64,000 nucleotides of DNA from Serratia liquefaciens ATCC 27592 (lineage in GTDB: Bacteria; Pseudomonadota; Gammaproteobacteria; Enterobacterales; Enterobacteriaceae). The first letter of the stretch is position 1. Every line of letters starts with the position of its first letter. This document shows, piece by piece, positions 26,647 through 35,430 of the stretch. The notes under the pieces were generated by a model. That model had not been told where the DNA came from and did no database searches. It worked only from the letters and a program-made list of their open reading frames with translations. A program made the translations under genes and the position numbers. The stretch covers positions 1,798,001 to 1,862,000 of the forward strand of contig NC_021741.1 in NCBI RefSeq assembly GCF_000422085.1, given 5' to 3'.

Positions 26647-27861
26647 TTAGAGGGCTTTAATCACCAATGAAACACCCTGGCCGACACCGACACACATCGT
26701 CACCAGCGCATTGCTTAATTGCCGGGTATGCAGCTCCAGCGCGCTGGAAAGCACCAGACGCGCGCCGGACATGCCCAGCGGATGCCCGAGGGCGATGGCA
26801 CCACCGTTCGGATTGACTCGCGTATCGTCGAAGTCGATGCGCCAACTTTGCAGCGTCGCCAACACCTGCGCGGCAAATGCCTCATTAATTTCAATGACGT
26901 CGAAATCATTCAGCGTAAAACCGGTACGTGCTAACAGACGCTCGGTCGCGGCGATCGGCCCAATGCCCATCAACGCGGGGGCAACGCCGGCGCTGGCGCT
27001 GTCGCCAATTTCCGCCAGCGGCTGGAGTGACTTGCGCTTGACATAGCGACCGCTGGCCAGCAACAGCACGGCGGCACCGTCATTGATACCGGAGGCATTC
27101 CCGGCGGTGACCGAGCCTTCGGGGGTGAAGGCCGGCTTCAGCGCCTGCAGTTTTTGCAGCGTGGTCTGGCGCGGGAACTCATCCTGCGCGAAGGATTGGC
27201 GGGTTTTGCGATCGACCTGAACATCCAGCGCGGTGATCTCCCTGGCCAACCGGCCATTTTCGATAGCCCGCCAGGCCTTTTGCTGCGACGCCAGGGCAAA
27301 ATTATCCTGATCCTCGCGGGATATGCAGTATTGCTGCGCGACGTTTTCGGCCGTGATACCCAACGGATCGCTGCCATAGCGTTGCGCCAGCTGCGGGTTG
27401 ACAAAGCGCCAGCCCAGCGTGGTGTCGAACAGTTTGATCCCCTTATCGAATGGCGTTTCGCCTTTGCTCATCACATAGGGCGCGCGGCTCATGCTTTCGA
27501 CACCGCCGGCCAACACCAGATCGCTAAGGCCGCTTTTGATTTTTGCGCCGGCATAAATCACGGCGTCCAGCCCGGAGGCGCACAGCCGGTTAAGGGTAAT
27601 CGCCGGTACTCCCTGATCCAGACCGGACAACAACGCCGCCATGCGCGCAACGTTACGGTTGTCTTCACCGGCCTGATTGGCACAGCCCAGCACCACCTCA
27701 TCAACATCCGCCTCGCTTTCTGGGTGTCGTTGCAGCAAGGCCCGAATAATCGAGGCCGCCATATCGTCCGGGCGGGTTAATGCCAGACTACCGCCGTAGG
27801 CGCCGATCGCCGTGCGCGTACCGTCAATCAGATAGACCCCATCGTCTTTAATCGTCATCAT
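26647..27861 (-). CDS. Thiolase of beta-ketoadipyl-CoA type (PcaF/PaaJ-like)
   Basis: 404 residues with all thiolase catalytic residues: the nucleophile cysteine in NRLCASGLDAV (about residue 93), the histidine in ALGHPLGMSGARL and the second cysteine in MCVGVGQG. The blocks GCANQAGEDNRNVARMA, SMSRAPYVM, DTTLGWRFVNP and VNPNGGAIALGHPLG are characteristic of 3-oxoadipyl-CoA thiolases. These interconvert 3-oxoadipyl-CoA with succinyl-CoA plus acetyl-CoA. A second ATG at 27858 has better spacing from AAGGA. It sits between the dehydrogenase (6 bp) and the ALAS-like gene (15 bp). Confidence 0.92.
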   Translation of the reverse strand: MMTIKDDGVYLIDGTRTAIGAYGGSLALTRPDDMAASIIRALLQRHPESEADVDEVVLGCANQAGEDNRNVARMAALLSGLDQGVPAITLNRLCASGLDAVIYAGAKIKSGLSDLVLAGGVESMSRAPYVMSKGETPFDKGIKLFDTTLGWRFVNPQLAQRYGSDPLGITAENVAQQYCISREDQDNFALASQQKAWRAIENGRLAREITALDVQVDRKTRQSFAQDEFPRQTTLQKLQALKPAFTPEGSVTAGNASGINDGAAVLLLASGRYVKRKSLQPLAEIGDSASAGVAPALMGIGPIAATERLLARTGFTLNDFDVIEINEAFAAQVLATLQSWRIDFDDTRVNPNGGAIALGHPLGMSGARLVLSSALELHTRQLSNALVTMCVGVGQGVSLVIKAL

Positions 27862-27867
27862 TTTTCC

Positions 27868-29397
27868 TTAGGGCGCGACGGCCAGCTCGGGCCTTGTGGT
27901 GTGCAGCAACGAGTAATGCGGGTAATAGCGGGCGGAATGCAGCAGTTGCGCCATATTATCCAGCGTCGATTTCACGTTTTTCTGCCCGAGCTGAGCCAGC
28001 CAGGCAAAAATGCCGTCGGCATAGTTGACGCCGGCCACGGCGGCGATATCGATGTCTTCTCGGCTACAAACCCCGCTCTCCACCATGATCACCGACTCAT
28101 TGATCAGGCTGCTCAGAACTCGCGCGACGATCAGGCCTGGGGAATCTTTAACAAACTCCACCTGCGGGATCACCGCTTGCAGCAGCGTGAGGAACAGCGC
28201 TTTATTCGTCTCGGTAGCCTGTTGGCTGTGGGCCGCCACCAGAAAAGCGGTGTTGGCGTAGTTCAGTGCAACGTCGATCACGAAGGTATCGAGGCCCGCT
28301 AAGTCGGCAAGCTGATTGGCCGTTCGCCCATCGGTGATTTTGACTGCCAGACTGTCATTCACCTGGATAAACCGTCCCAGAACCGGGTGTTCCGGCTGAC
28401 GTGTTATTGGGAGGGGCGCCCAGGTCGCGAGGGCATGCTGTTGCAGCAGATCGAACAGCGGATGTTCGCCAAAAAAATGCAGCGAGCTCAGCGTACCGCC
28501 GCCGGCAGCCGGTGGGGGGGCTGTGTCAGCCGAGGGAGAAAAAAAGGAGCGGCCGTTTTTCTTCCCCAACAGCCCGGCATCCACCAGCGAACGTTGCAAA
28601 TGGCCGGGGGTGTAGCGGGGGTCATACTGCATGTCCTGCCAAATCTGGCTGCTGACCTGATAATTAATGTCCTGACCGATAAAATCAGTCAGTTCCAAAG
28701 GCCCCATGCGAAAGTGGCCTCCGGCCTTGAGCGCACGGTCGATTTGCGGTGCCAGCGCCACGTTTTCTTCCAGCAGGCGAAAACCTTCCAGATAAAAAGG
28801 CCGCGCCATGCGATTGACGATAAAACCCGGCGTGGCTTTGCAGACCACAAACTGTTTGCCTATCGCCGTGACCAACTGCTGGCAGCGTAAGGTTGTGACC
28901 CGGGCGGTAAAATAGGACGGGATAATTTCGATCAGCTTCATCAGCGGTGCCGGGTTGAAAAAATGCAGGCCGATAAAGCGCGAGTTATTTTCTATGCCCG
29001 CGGCCAGTTTATTCAGCGACAGCGAAGAGGTATTGGTGGCGATAATCGCCTCTTTTTTTACCGTGGCGGCAATGGCCGCGAGGATCTCATGCTTGGTGGG
29101 TTCATGTTCCGCAATGGTTTCAATCACCAGGTCACTGTCGGCGATAGCGTCGAAAACAGGCGAGAAAACCAGGTTGGCCAAGATCTCGCCTTTTTTCTGT
29201 TGGCTTATTTTTCCGTTATCGATTTTTTTATTCAGGTCACCGACAATATAATCACGTGCCTGATTCAAAGAATGAGCGCTGCGATTATAAAGCAGGGTTC
29301 GTATGCCGTTCAGTGCCAATAGATAGGCAATGCCTCTGCCCATGGTTCCGGCGCCAATCACGGCGACCGAATTTATTGCCGTATTATTCTCTGCCAT
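27868..29397 (-). CDS. 3-hydroxyacyl-CoA dehydrogenase (PaaH-like, double C-terminal domain)
   Basis: About 509 residues from the ATG at 29397 (GGGGA upstream); a longer reading to 29439 is less likely. The NAD-binding fold has VAVIGAGTMGRGIA near the start. The catalytic region IGLHFFNPAPLMKLIEI follows, then a first C-terminal domain, an alanine/proline linker (TAPPPAAGGG) and a second 3HCDH C-terminal domain (SPGLIVARVLSSLINES). This two-domain layout is that of PaaH, which oxidises 3-hydroxyadipyl-CoA. It is the first gene of the five-gene operon, divergent from the LuxR gene. Confidence 0.92.
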   Translation of the reverse strand: MAENNTAINSVAVIGAGTMGRGIAYLLALNGIRTLLYNRSAHSLNQARDYIVGDLNKKIDNGKISQQKKGEILANLVFSPVFDAIADSDLVIETIAEHEPTKHEILAAIAATVKKEAIIATNTSSLSLNKLAAGIENNSRFIGLHFFNPAPLMKLIEIIPSYFTARVTTLRCQQLVTAIGKQFVVCKATPGFIVNRMARPFYLEGFRLLEENVALAPQIDRALKAGGHFRMGPLELTDFIGQDINYQVSSQIWQDMQYDPRYTPGHLQRSLVDAGLLGKKNGRSFFSPSADTAPPPAAGGGTLSSLHFFGEHPLFDLLQQHALATWAPLPITRQPEHPVLGRFIQVNDSLAVKITDGRTANQLADLAGLDTFVIDVALNYANTAFLVAAHSQQATETNKALFLTLLQAVIPQVEFVKDSPGLIVARVLSSLINESVIMVESGVCSREDIDIAAVAGVNYADGIFAWLAQLGQKNVKSTLDNMAQLLHSARYYPHYSLLHTTRPELAVAP

Positions 29398-29467
29398 AAA
29401 AATCCCCGTGAGTATTCTTCTGCTTTGCAAAATTCGCAAATGCTTATATTTTATTTGAATTTAAAAA

Positions 29468-29533
29468 GCACCAGGTGCCTATGGCGAAGGTAATTGGCGG
29501 CGGAGTGACTGTCTAACGGTAGAAGTGACAGGT
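29468..29533. promoter_or_regulatory. Inverted repeats between LuxR gene and biosynthetic operon
   Basis: Two symmetric elements lie in the 345-bp divergent region: GCACC-A-GGTGC (29468-29478), and CTGTC (29509-29513) paired with GACAG (29527-29531), the latter extending to GACAGGT. The second recalls the ends of lux boxes (ACCTGTC...GACAGGT) but has a longer spacer. Candidate LuxR operators, not established. Confidence 0.35.
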
Positions 29534-29742
29534 TTACAATAAATAGGCTTTATGTTATTCGCGAAATTCTTAGCGCCGGTGCAATATAAAGTCGTTATTT
29601 ATTAATAATGGCAGGGGAATAGCTGTTTTTGTTATAGCCATGGTATTTTTTATTATATGAAACGGCTGTTGTCGCCCTGAGCCCTCCACTATAGTTAACC
29701 TCACTTAATGATTGCGGCGCTGTGCTCTGGAGAACCCGTGTT

Positions 29743-30459
29743 ATGGACACTCACTTTCAGCCTTTGATGGATGATCTGCTTGGCAGCCTGTCTGACCGCG
29801 ACCTTTTTTTAAACCGTCTGGCACCTTGCGCTCAGGCGCTGGGTTTCGAGTACTTCTCTTATACGGTCTTTTCCTGCTACCCGGCCAGCCGGCCCAAGAT
29901 GCTGATAGAGGGTAATTATCCTGCGCAATATCTTGAGGACTATCGCAAATTGCGGATCTACCTGCAGGATCCGATGATCGAGCAGGCCCACCACTCTACG
30001 CTGCAATTCTATTGGGACGAGCCGTTCTACCGGGATAAACCGGAGCTGTGGTGGCGCATGGCGCAGTACGGCATTCGTGAAGGCTGGTCGCAGTCCGTCA
30101 AGGATTGCTACGGCCGGTTGGGCATCCTCACTTTTGCCGGTAAGAGTATCCCCACTCAGTCCCCGCAGGCCGGGGCACGTAACGAAACTTTCTTCCTGTG
30201 GCTGGCACAGACCGCCCACAAGACGCTGCGCGAAGCATTAATATCGGTAAACGACGAGGCAATAAAGGATGTGCTGACTCTGCGTGAGAAAGATATTTTA
30301 CGCTGGTGCAGCGAAGGCAAAACCTCGGAAGAAACGGCGCTGTTAATGGGCTTGAGTGAGCGCACCGTAAATTTCCACATCGGTAACTCGATTAAAAAAC
30401 TGTCGGTGGCCAATAAAACCGCCGCTACCGCAAAAGCGGTGTATTTACAGCTGATTTAG
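29743..30459 (+). CDS. LuxR-family regulator with autoinducer-binding domain (solo)
   Basis: 238 residues from the ATG at 29743 (GGAG 10 bases upstream). Residues about 15-165 form an autoinducer-binding domain: the DP pair (YLQDPMI), the following WD and GWSQ are present. The ligand-pocket position Trp57 of the family is tyrosine, while Tyr61 is kept. The C-terminal HTH reads LTLREKDILRWCSEGKTSEETA, then LSERTVNFHI. No luxI-type synthase is in the window. It is divergent from the five-gene operon, which it probably controls in response to a small molecule. Confidence 0.9.
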   Translation: MDTHFQPLMDDLLGSLSDRDLFLNRLAPCAQALGFEYFSYTVFSCYPASRPKMLIEGNYPAQYLEDYRKLRIYLQDPMIEQAHHSTLQFYWDEPFYRDKPELWWRMAQYGIREGWSQSVKDCYGRLGILTFAGKSIPTQSPQAGARNETFFLWLAQTAHKTLREALISVNDEAIKDVLTLREKDILRWCSEGKTSEETALLMGLSERTVNFHIGNSIKKLSVANKTAATAKAVYLQLI

Positions 30460-30636
30460 CCGCCTTTGAAATAATTATTCGGCTAGCCGTTAGACGGGTT
30501 GTGTTTATATTTTGTTAAATAAGGAAATATCCCACCTAGTATTTACCGCCGATCACAAAAGCGCGACAAAGCGGTTCACCCTTATCCTCCCCGGCAGTAC
30601 CCTGTGGGCACCACGGTTACATAGAAGGGATGTGAT

Positions 30637-31065
30637 ATGTATAAGACCATATTAGTGCCGATAGATATTGAAGAAGATCTGTTGACCGAGCATGCGCTGG
30701 AGCATGTGGTGTACCTGGCGAAAATGTCCGGTGCCAAAGTGCACTTTTTCCATGCGCTGCCGGACGCCTCGGCATTCGTTACCGCTTACTCGTTCGGCAT
30801 CAAAGAGTTTGAGAACAAGGCGGAAGTGAAGGCGGTGGATAAGCTTAAGCAGATCATGGCGGAAATCGACCTTCCGCTGGAGCGGCTGGATTACACCGTC
30901 AGCTTCGGTTCGCCGCGCGATCAGGTACTGGAACTGGCGGAGGAAATCGAAGCCGATCTGATCATCATCGGCTCGCGCCGACCGAGCGTGAAAACCTACC
31001 TGCTGGGTTCCAATGCGGCGGCCATTGTTCGCCATGCCAATATTTCGGTGATGGTTGTCCGGTAA
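30637..31065 (+). CDS. Universal stress protein (UspA-like, UspF/G branch)
   Basis: 142 residues, single Usp domain. The N-terminal strand is MYKTILVPIDI, and the ATP-loop reads IIGSRRPSVKTYLLGSNA (GxxG-x9-GS pattern), so nucleotide binding is likely. GAAGGGATGTG precedes the start. It is monocistronic, with a strong hairpin after the stop. The exact paralogue (UspF or UspG) is not decided. Confidence 0.9.
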   Translation: MYKTILVPIDIEEDLLTEHALEHVVYLAKMSGAKVHFFHALPDASAFVTAYSFGIKEFENKAEVKAVDKLKQIMAEIDLPLERLDYTVSFGSPRDQVLELAEEIEADLIIIGSRRPSVKTYLLGSNAAAIVRHANISVMVVR

Positions 31066-31077
31066 TCCTTTCAAATC

Positions 31078-31104
31078 AGGCCCGCAGCTTAACGCTGTGG
31101 GCCT
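31078..31104. terminator. Bidirectional hairpin after the Usp gene
   Basis: 11-bp stem AGGCCCGCAGC / GCTGTGGGCCT (one G-T pair) with loop TTAAC, between the Usp stop and the convergent reductase stop. Confidence 0.7.
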
Positions 31105-31120
31105 GCCTCATTATTAAACG

Positions 31121-32134
31121 TTAGCGACAGAGAGCCGCAATCTCCTCATACAACGCCTGCGGGATGGTGACGCCGTGCTGTTCGCTGTATTGCCGTTGTT
31201 GAAAGCGCCGTTCTCCCGGAATGCGCGCCCCTTGTTCGCTCATATCAGCAAACAAGGCTTCCGCCCTGGCCAAATGCGCCACTTTATCCGGCCCCAGAAA
31301 ACGATCGGGATCCATGGCGATGATCAGCTCGCCGCCGTAAGGGGAGGAGCCGGTCTGCCGATCGTAGGCCAGCGATTCCTTACTGGTCATATCGCCAATC
31401 AACGGCCCGGCAAGCAGTTCAACCATCGCCGCCAGCGCCGAGCCTTTATGGCCGCCAAAGGTCAGCATCGCACCTTGCAACACGCTTTGGGCATCGGTGG
31501 AGGGTTTCCCCTGTTGATCTATGCCCCAGCCTGGCGGCAATGGGGTACCGGCACGACGATGCAGTTCAATCTCGCCGCGTGCGGCGGCGCTGGTGGCCAT
31601 ATCAAAAATAAAGGGGGGCCGCTGTGGCCGCGGCCAGCCGAAGGCGATAGGGTTGGTACCGAACAACGGTCGGCTTCCCCCTGCTGGCGTAACCCAGGCA
31701 TGGCTGGGCGTGCAGGCCAACGCCACCAGACCTTGATCGGTTAAAGGTTCGATATCGGCCCATAATGCCGAGTAATGCACACAGTGGTTAATGGCCAGCG
31801 CGGCAATGCCGTTGGTACGTACCTTTTCGACAAAAGCCGGCAGCGCCGTGCGATAGGCCAGCAGCGAAAAAGCATCGTGGGCGTCGACCCGCAAGATCGC
31901 CGGGGCCTGATCAAGCAGCGTCGGACGGGCATCGGCGGAAACTTTGCCCGCCAATAGCGAACGCACGCAGCCAAGCACTCGGTACAAACCGTGCGAAGCG
32001 CAGCCGTCGCGTTCACCGGCCGTCACATTTTGGGCGACGGCATCGGCGTGTTCAGCGCTGAATCCGTTACTGCGCAATGCCTTCAGCGCCAGCTCATAGG
32101 CTTGCTCCAACGTCAGCCTCTGGGTTTGCGTCAT
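31121..32134 (-). CDS. LDH2/MDH2-family oxidoreductase, probable cyclic imino acid reductase
   Basis: 337 residues of the malate/L-lactate dehydrogenase-2 family, which includes piperideine-2-carboxylate/pyrroline-2-carboxylate reductases. It shows NHCVHYSALWADIEPLTDQGL and FGTNPIAFGWPRP, both typical of the NADPH-binding family. It is the last gene of a hydroxyproline-catabolism operon, 18 bp after the permease. There it would reduce a pyrroline-2-carboxylate, as from trans-3-hydroxyproline, to proline. The substrate is inferred from context. Confidence 0.85.
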   Translation of the reverse strand: MTQTQRLTLEQAYELALKALRSNGFSAEHADAVAQNVTAGERDGCASHGLYRVLGCVRSLLAGKVSADARPTLLDQAPAILRVDAHDAFSLLAYRTALPAFVEKVRTNGIAALAINHCVHYSALWADIEPLTDQGLVALACTPSHAWVTPAGGSRPLFGTNPIAFGWPRPQRPPFIFDMATSAAARGEIELHRRAGTPLPPGWGIDQQGKPSTDAQSVLQGAMLTFGGHKGSALAAMVELLAGPLIGDMTSKESLAYDRQTGSSPYGGELIIAMDPDRFLGPDKVAHLARAEALFADMSEQGARIPGERRFQQRQYSEQHGVTIPQALYEEIAALCR

Positions 32135-32152
32135 CAGATATCTCCTCTGGAT

Positions 32153-33718
32153 TTACTCTTCTTCATCACCGGCAAAATTCGCCCGAGGTAAACAGGTATA
32201 GGCGCCCCAGTAGTAGATCGCCAGCGCAATGACTGCGACGGTGATGGTATCCCATGGGTGAACGATAGCGTTGATGCCGCCAAAACTGCCGAGATAAGAA
32301 GCGATGATGATCAGCGCATAGAAGGCGATCAGCCACAGTGAGGACCAAATCTGCTGCTTGAGGCTGACGGCGTGGGTCGGCACCTTATTTTTGAACAGGA
32401 TATAGACCACAAACATCAGGATTTGCAGGCCGAGCAGCCAGGAGACGGTATTCCAACCGGACCAGTAGACGATCAGCGCCGAGATGATAAATGACACCGG
32501 ACCGAGCACGCAGAAGCCGCGCACGAAAAATGGTCGCGGCAGCTCAGGGGCATTGCGGCGCAGGCCGGCGGCGGTGACGGGCGCAATCGCGTAACTCAGG
32601 ACCAGCGCGGCGGAAACCACGCCGATCAGCTTCTCCCATGAAGGGAAGGGCAGCGTCCAGAAAATCGACAAGGCGAAAGTCAGCCAGAGAGCAGGACGCG
32701 GAATGCCGGACTCGCCGTCGACGCGAGTGAATATTTTAAAGAAGGTGCCGGCGCGCGCCCAACCGTATACCACGCGTGGTGTGGCGTTCATATAAATGTT
32801 ACCGGTGCCGCTCGGCGAGATAATCGCATCGCTCACCACCAGAAAAGCCAGCCAGCCCATGCCCAGGGTGATGGCGATATCACGGTAGGGCAGCGAAAAT
32901 TGCTGGCTGATCCCGGCCCAGCCGCCGCTCAGCATCTCGCTGGGAATACTGCCGAGGAAAGCCACCTGCAGCAGCACGTAAATGAGCGTGGACAACACCA
33001 CCGACAGGATCAGCGCGATAGGAATGGTGCGCTGCGGGTTTTGCACCTCGCTGGCAACCGAGATAATCGGCGTTAGGCCCAGGTAGGCGAAAATAATCCC
33101 CCCGGCGGATATGGCGGCTTCGACGCCGGCGGAGCCAAAGGGGGCAAACCCCTGGCTGTGCAGGTTTTCGGGTTTGAAGAAACTGAACAACACGACGATC
33201 ACCAACAGCGGCACCACAAATTTAATCACGCTGATCAGGTTGTTGGATTTGGCAAAGGTTTTGACGCTGTAGTAGTTAAGCGCGAAGAAAAAACACAGCA
33301 GCAACAGTTGGACCACCCAGCCGATTAGCGTCGGATCGCCGGAGCCCGGTTGGCTCAAAAAAGGAAACCAGGCGGCGGCGTACTGACGGGCGGCCACGAT
33401 CTCAATGGATATCAGGCTGGAGAACGCGATCAGGGTAATAAAGCCCAGCAGATAGCCCATCAGTTCACCGTGGGAAAACACCGGATAGCGGATAATACCG
33501 CCGGCGCGCGGCAGCGCTGCGCCCAGCTCACAATAGACAATGCCGAGCAGCAACACCGCCAGGCCGCCGATCAGCCAGGAGTAAATACCGGCCGGGCCGG
33601 CAATGGAAGAGACGTGGCTGGCGGCGAACAGCCAGCCGGAACCAAAGATTGCGCCCAGGCCGATAAACGTCAGATCGGTGAGCGTAAGCTGCTTCTTGAA
33701 TTTGCCTTGGGTTGTCAT
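32153..33718 (-). CDS. APC-superfamily amino acid permease (hydroxyproline/proline candidate)
   Basis: 521 residues with about 12-14 membrane segments and an APC N-terminus (LTLTDLTFIGLGAIFGSGWLFA). It lies between the ketoglutarate semialdehyde dehydrogenase (44 bp upstream) and the imine reductase. Uptake of hydroxyproline or proline is inferred from the operon. The C-terminal tail is acidic (GDEEE). Confidence 0.88.
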   Translation of the reverse strand: MTTQGKFKKQLTLTDLTFIGLGAIFGSGWLFAASHVSSIAGPAGIYSWLIGGLAVLLLGIVYCELGAALPRAGGIIRYPVFSHGELMGYLLGFITLIAFSSLISIEIVAARQYAAAWFPFLSQPGSGDPTLIGWVVQLLLLCFFFALNYYSVKTFAKSNNLISVIKFVVPLLVIVVLFSFFKPENLHSQGFAPFGSAGVEAAISAGGIIFAYLGLTPIISVASEVQNPQRTIPIALILSVVLSTLIYVLLQVAFLGSIPSEMLSGGWAGISQQFSLPYRDIAITLGMGWLAFLVVSDAIISPSGTGNIYMNATPRVVYGWARAGTFFKIFTRVDGESGIPRPALWLTFALSIFWTLPFPSWEKLIGVVSAALVLSYAIAPVTAAGLRRNAPELPRPFFVRGFCVLGPVSFIISALIVYWSGWNTVSWLLGLQILMFVVYILFKNKVPTHAVSLKQQIWSSLWLIAFYALIIIASYLGSFGGINAIVHPWDTITVAVIALAIYYWGAYTCLPRANFAGDEEE

Positions 33719-33762
33719 GGAATGACCCTTTTGTTATTAGGTGGCAGACAGATGCGATTTGG

Positions 33763-35373
33763 TTAGTCGTTGGCTGGTGAGCGGAGAGGTTCACGGGTGT
33801 AAATCCCGTTAACCAGCCGCAGCAGGCCCAGTGGATTGCTGTCTTGCAGCTGCGGGGGCAGCAACGCTGGGGGGTAATTCTGCAGGCAGACCGGGCGCAG
33901 AAAACGTTCAATAGCCAGCGTACCCACCGAAGTACCGCGTGCGTCGCTGGTGGCCGGATAAGGCCCGCCGTGCACCATGGCATCGCAGACTTCTACCCCG
34001 GTCGGATAACCGTTAAACAACACCCGCCCCGCTTTTTGGGCCAGCCGTTGAGCCAGCGGTTCTGCGTCGGCCAGATCTTCGTTTTCTGTCAGCAGCGTGG
34101 CGGTCAGTTGCCCCTGCAGGCTGTCCAGTGCGGCAGTCAGCTGTCGACGATCTTCCACTTCCACCAGAATGGCTGCCGGGCCAAACACTTCCTCTTGCAG
34201 CAGCGGGTTTCCGCTGAGCAGCAAATCGAAATCGGCCTGATAGAGCTGTGCCGTTGCTAAATGCGGGCGCTCTTCGCGATGACCAGCCAGGTGACGGATG
34301 CCGTTTTGCTCATCAAGAGCAGCCAATCCGCGGCGGTAATTGGCCAGCGTGCCGGCATTGAGCATGGCTTGCGCAGGCGCGGCGTTGACCTGTGCGGACA
34401 GTTCGCGCACAAATTCGCTGAATGCTTCGCCGCGTTGCCCGATGATCAGCCCAGGCTTGGTGCAGAACTGGCCGCAGCCGAGGGTGAAGGATGCGACCAG
34501 CTCGCGGGCGATCTGCTGCCCACGGCGGGCTAAAGCCTGCGGCATAACGATCAGCGGGTTGATGCTCGACATCTCGGCAAATACCGGGATCGGTTGGGCG
34601 CGCCGCTGGGCCAAATCGAACAAGGCCCGGCCGCCCCGAAGCGATCCGGTGAAACCCACCGCCTGAATGGCCGGATGCTGCACCAGTTCCGCGCCAATGT
34701 GGTCCCCATAAATCATGTTGAAAACCCCAGCAGGGATCTGCTGTTGTTCTCTTGCCCGTTCGATGGCCAGTGCGGTCAGTTCTGCGGTGATCATATGGCC
34801 GCTGTGCGCCTTGAACACCACCGGACAGCCTGCGGCTAACGCGGCCGCGGTGTCTCCGCCTGCGGTGGAGAATGCCAATGGGAAATTGCTGGCACCAAAC
34901 ACCGCCACTGGCCCGAGGGCGGTGCGATACTGCCGCAGATCCAGGCGGGGCACCGGCGTTCGTTGAGGCAATGCGCTGTCTATGCGCACGCCATGCACAT
35001 CCCCACGGCGCAGCAGGGTGGCAAACAGTCGCATTTGGCCGCTGGTTCTGGCCCGTTCGCCGCTCAGTCGGGCTAATGGCAGGGCGGTTTCCTGCATGGC
35101 GAAGCCGAAGAAATCCTCATCCAGAGCGTCTAATTGGTCGGCAATGGCCTCAAGAAAGTCGGCTCGACGCTCGGCGCTGAGCTGAGAATAGGCCGTGAAT
35201 GCTTGTGCGGCGGCATCGGCGGCGGCGGCGGCTTCTTCGTGACTGGCCGAGAAAAAAACGTGGCCGGTCGGCAGACCGTTGTCGGCGCGCAGGCTGACAA
35301 GCTGGGCCTCGCCGCTGGCACGGCGTTGACCGCCGATAAACTGTTGGCCGCTGATGGTATGGGCGTTGGACAT
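33763..35373 (-). CDS. NAD(P)+ aldehyde dehydrogenase, probable 2,5-dioxovalerate (ketoglutarate semialdehyde) dehydrogenase
   Basis: 536 residues. The catalytic glutamate is in PVFAEMSSINP, and the nucleophile cysteine is in LGCGQFCTKPG. GFTGSLRGGRALF is the glycine cofactor motif. The sequence belongs to the KGSADH branch, which oxidises 2-ketoglutarate semialdehyde to 2-ketoglutarate, the last step of hydroxyproline (and pentose or glucarate) catabolism. It is flanked by the deaminase and the permease in the same operon. Confidence 0.92.
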   Translation of the reverse strand: MSNAHTISGQQFIGGQRRASGEAQLVSLRADNGLPTGHVFFSASHEEAAAAADAAAQAFTAYSQLSAERRADFLEAIADQLDALDEDFFGFAMQETALPLARLSGERARTSGQMRLFATLLRRGDVHGVRIDSALPQRTPVPRLDLRQYRTALGPVAVFGASNFPLAFSTAGGDTAAALAAGCPVVFKAHSGHMITAELTALAIERAREQQQIPAGVFNMIYGDHIGAELVQHPAIQAVGFTGSLRGGRALFDLAQRRAQPIPVFAEMSSINPLIVMPQALARRGQQIARELVASFTLGCGQFCTKPGLIIGQRGEAFSEFVRELSAQVNAAPAQAMLNAGTLANYRRGLAALDEQNGIRHLAGHREERPHLATAQLYQADFDLLLSGNPLLQEEVFGPAAILVEVEDRRQLTAALDSLQGQLTATLLTENEDLADAEPLAQRLAQKAGRVLFNGYPTGVEVCDAMVHGGPYPATSDARGTSVGTLAIERFLRPVCLQNYPPALLPPQLQDSNPLGLLRLVNGIYTREPLRSPAND

Positions 35374-35400
35374 GGGTTCCCCCGTTGGGTCAGTGACAGA

Positions 35401-35419
35401 GCCCGGCAGGCCGCCGGGC
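35401..35419. repeat. Intra-operon GC-rich hairpin
   Basis: GCCCGGC / GCCGGGC with loop AGGCC, between the deaminase and dehydrogenase genes. No T-run follows, so it is more likely an mRNA-stability or processing element than a terminator. Confidence 0.45.
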
Positions 35420-35430
35420 GTGAGTGGCGA

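Noticed and set aside
25492-26670. 392-codon open frame on the plus strand opposite the ALAS-like gene
   Set aside because: It lies wholly antisense to clear coding sequence, has no recognisable domain or ribosome-binding site, and reflects GC-rich codon use on the other strand.
27154-27780. 208-codon open frame antisense to the thiolase
   Set aside because: Antisense shadow of a well-defined thiolase; no family features.
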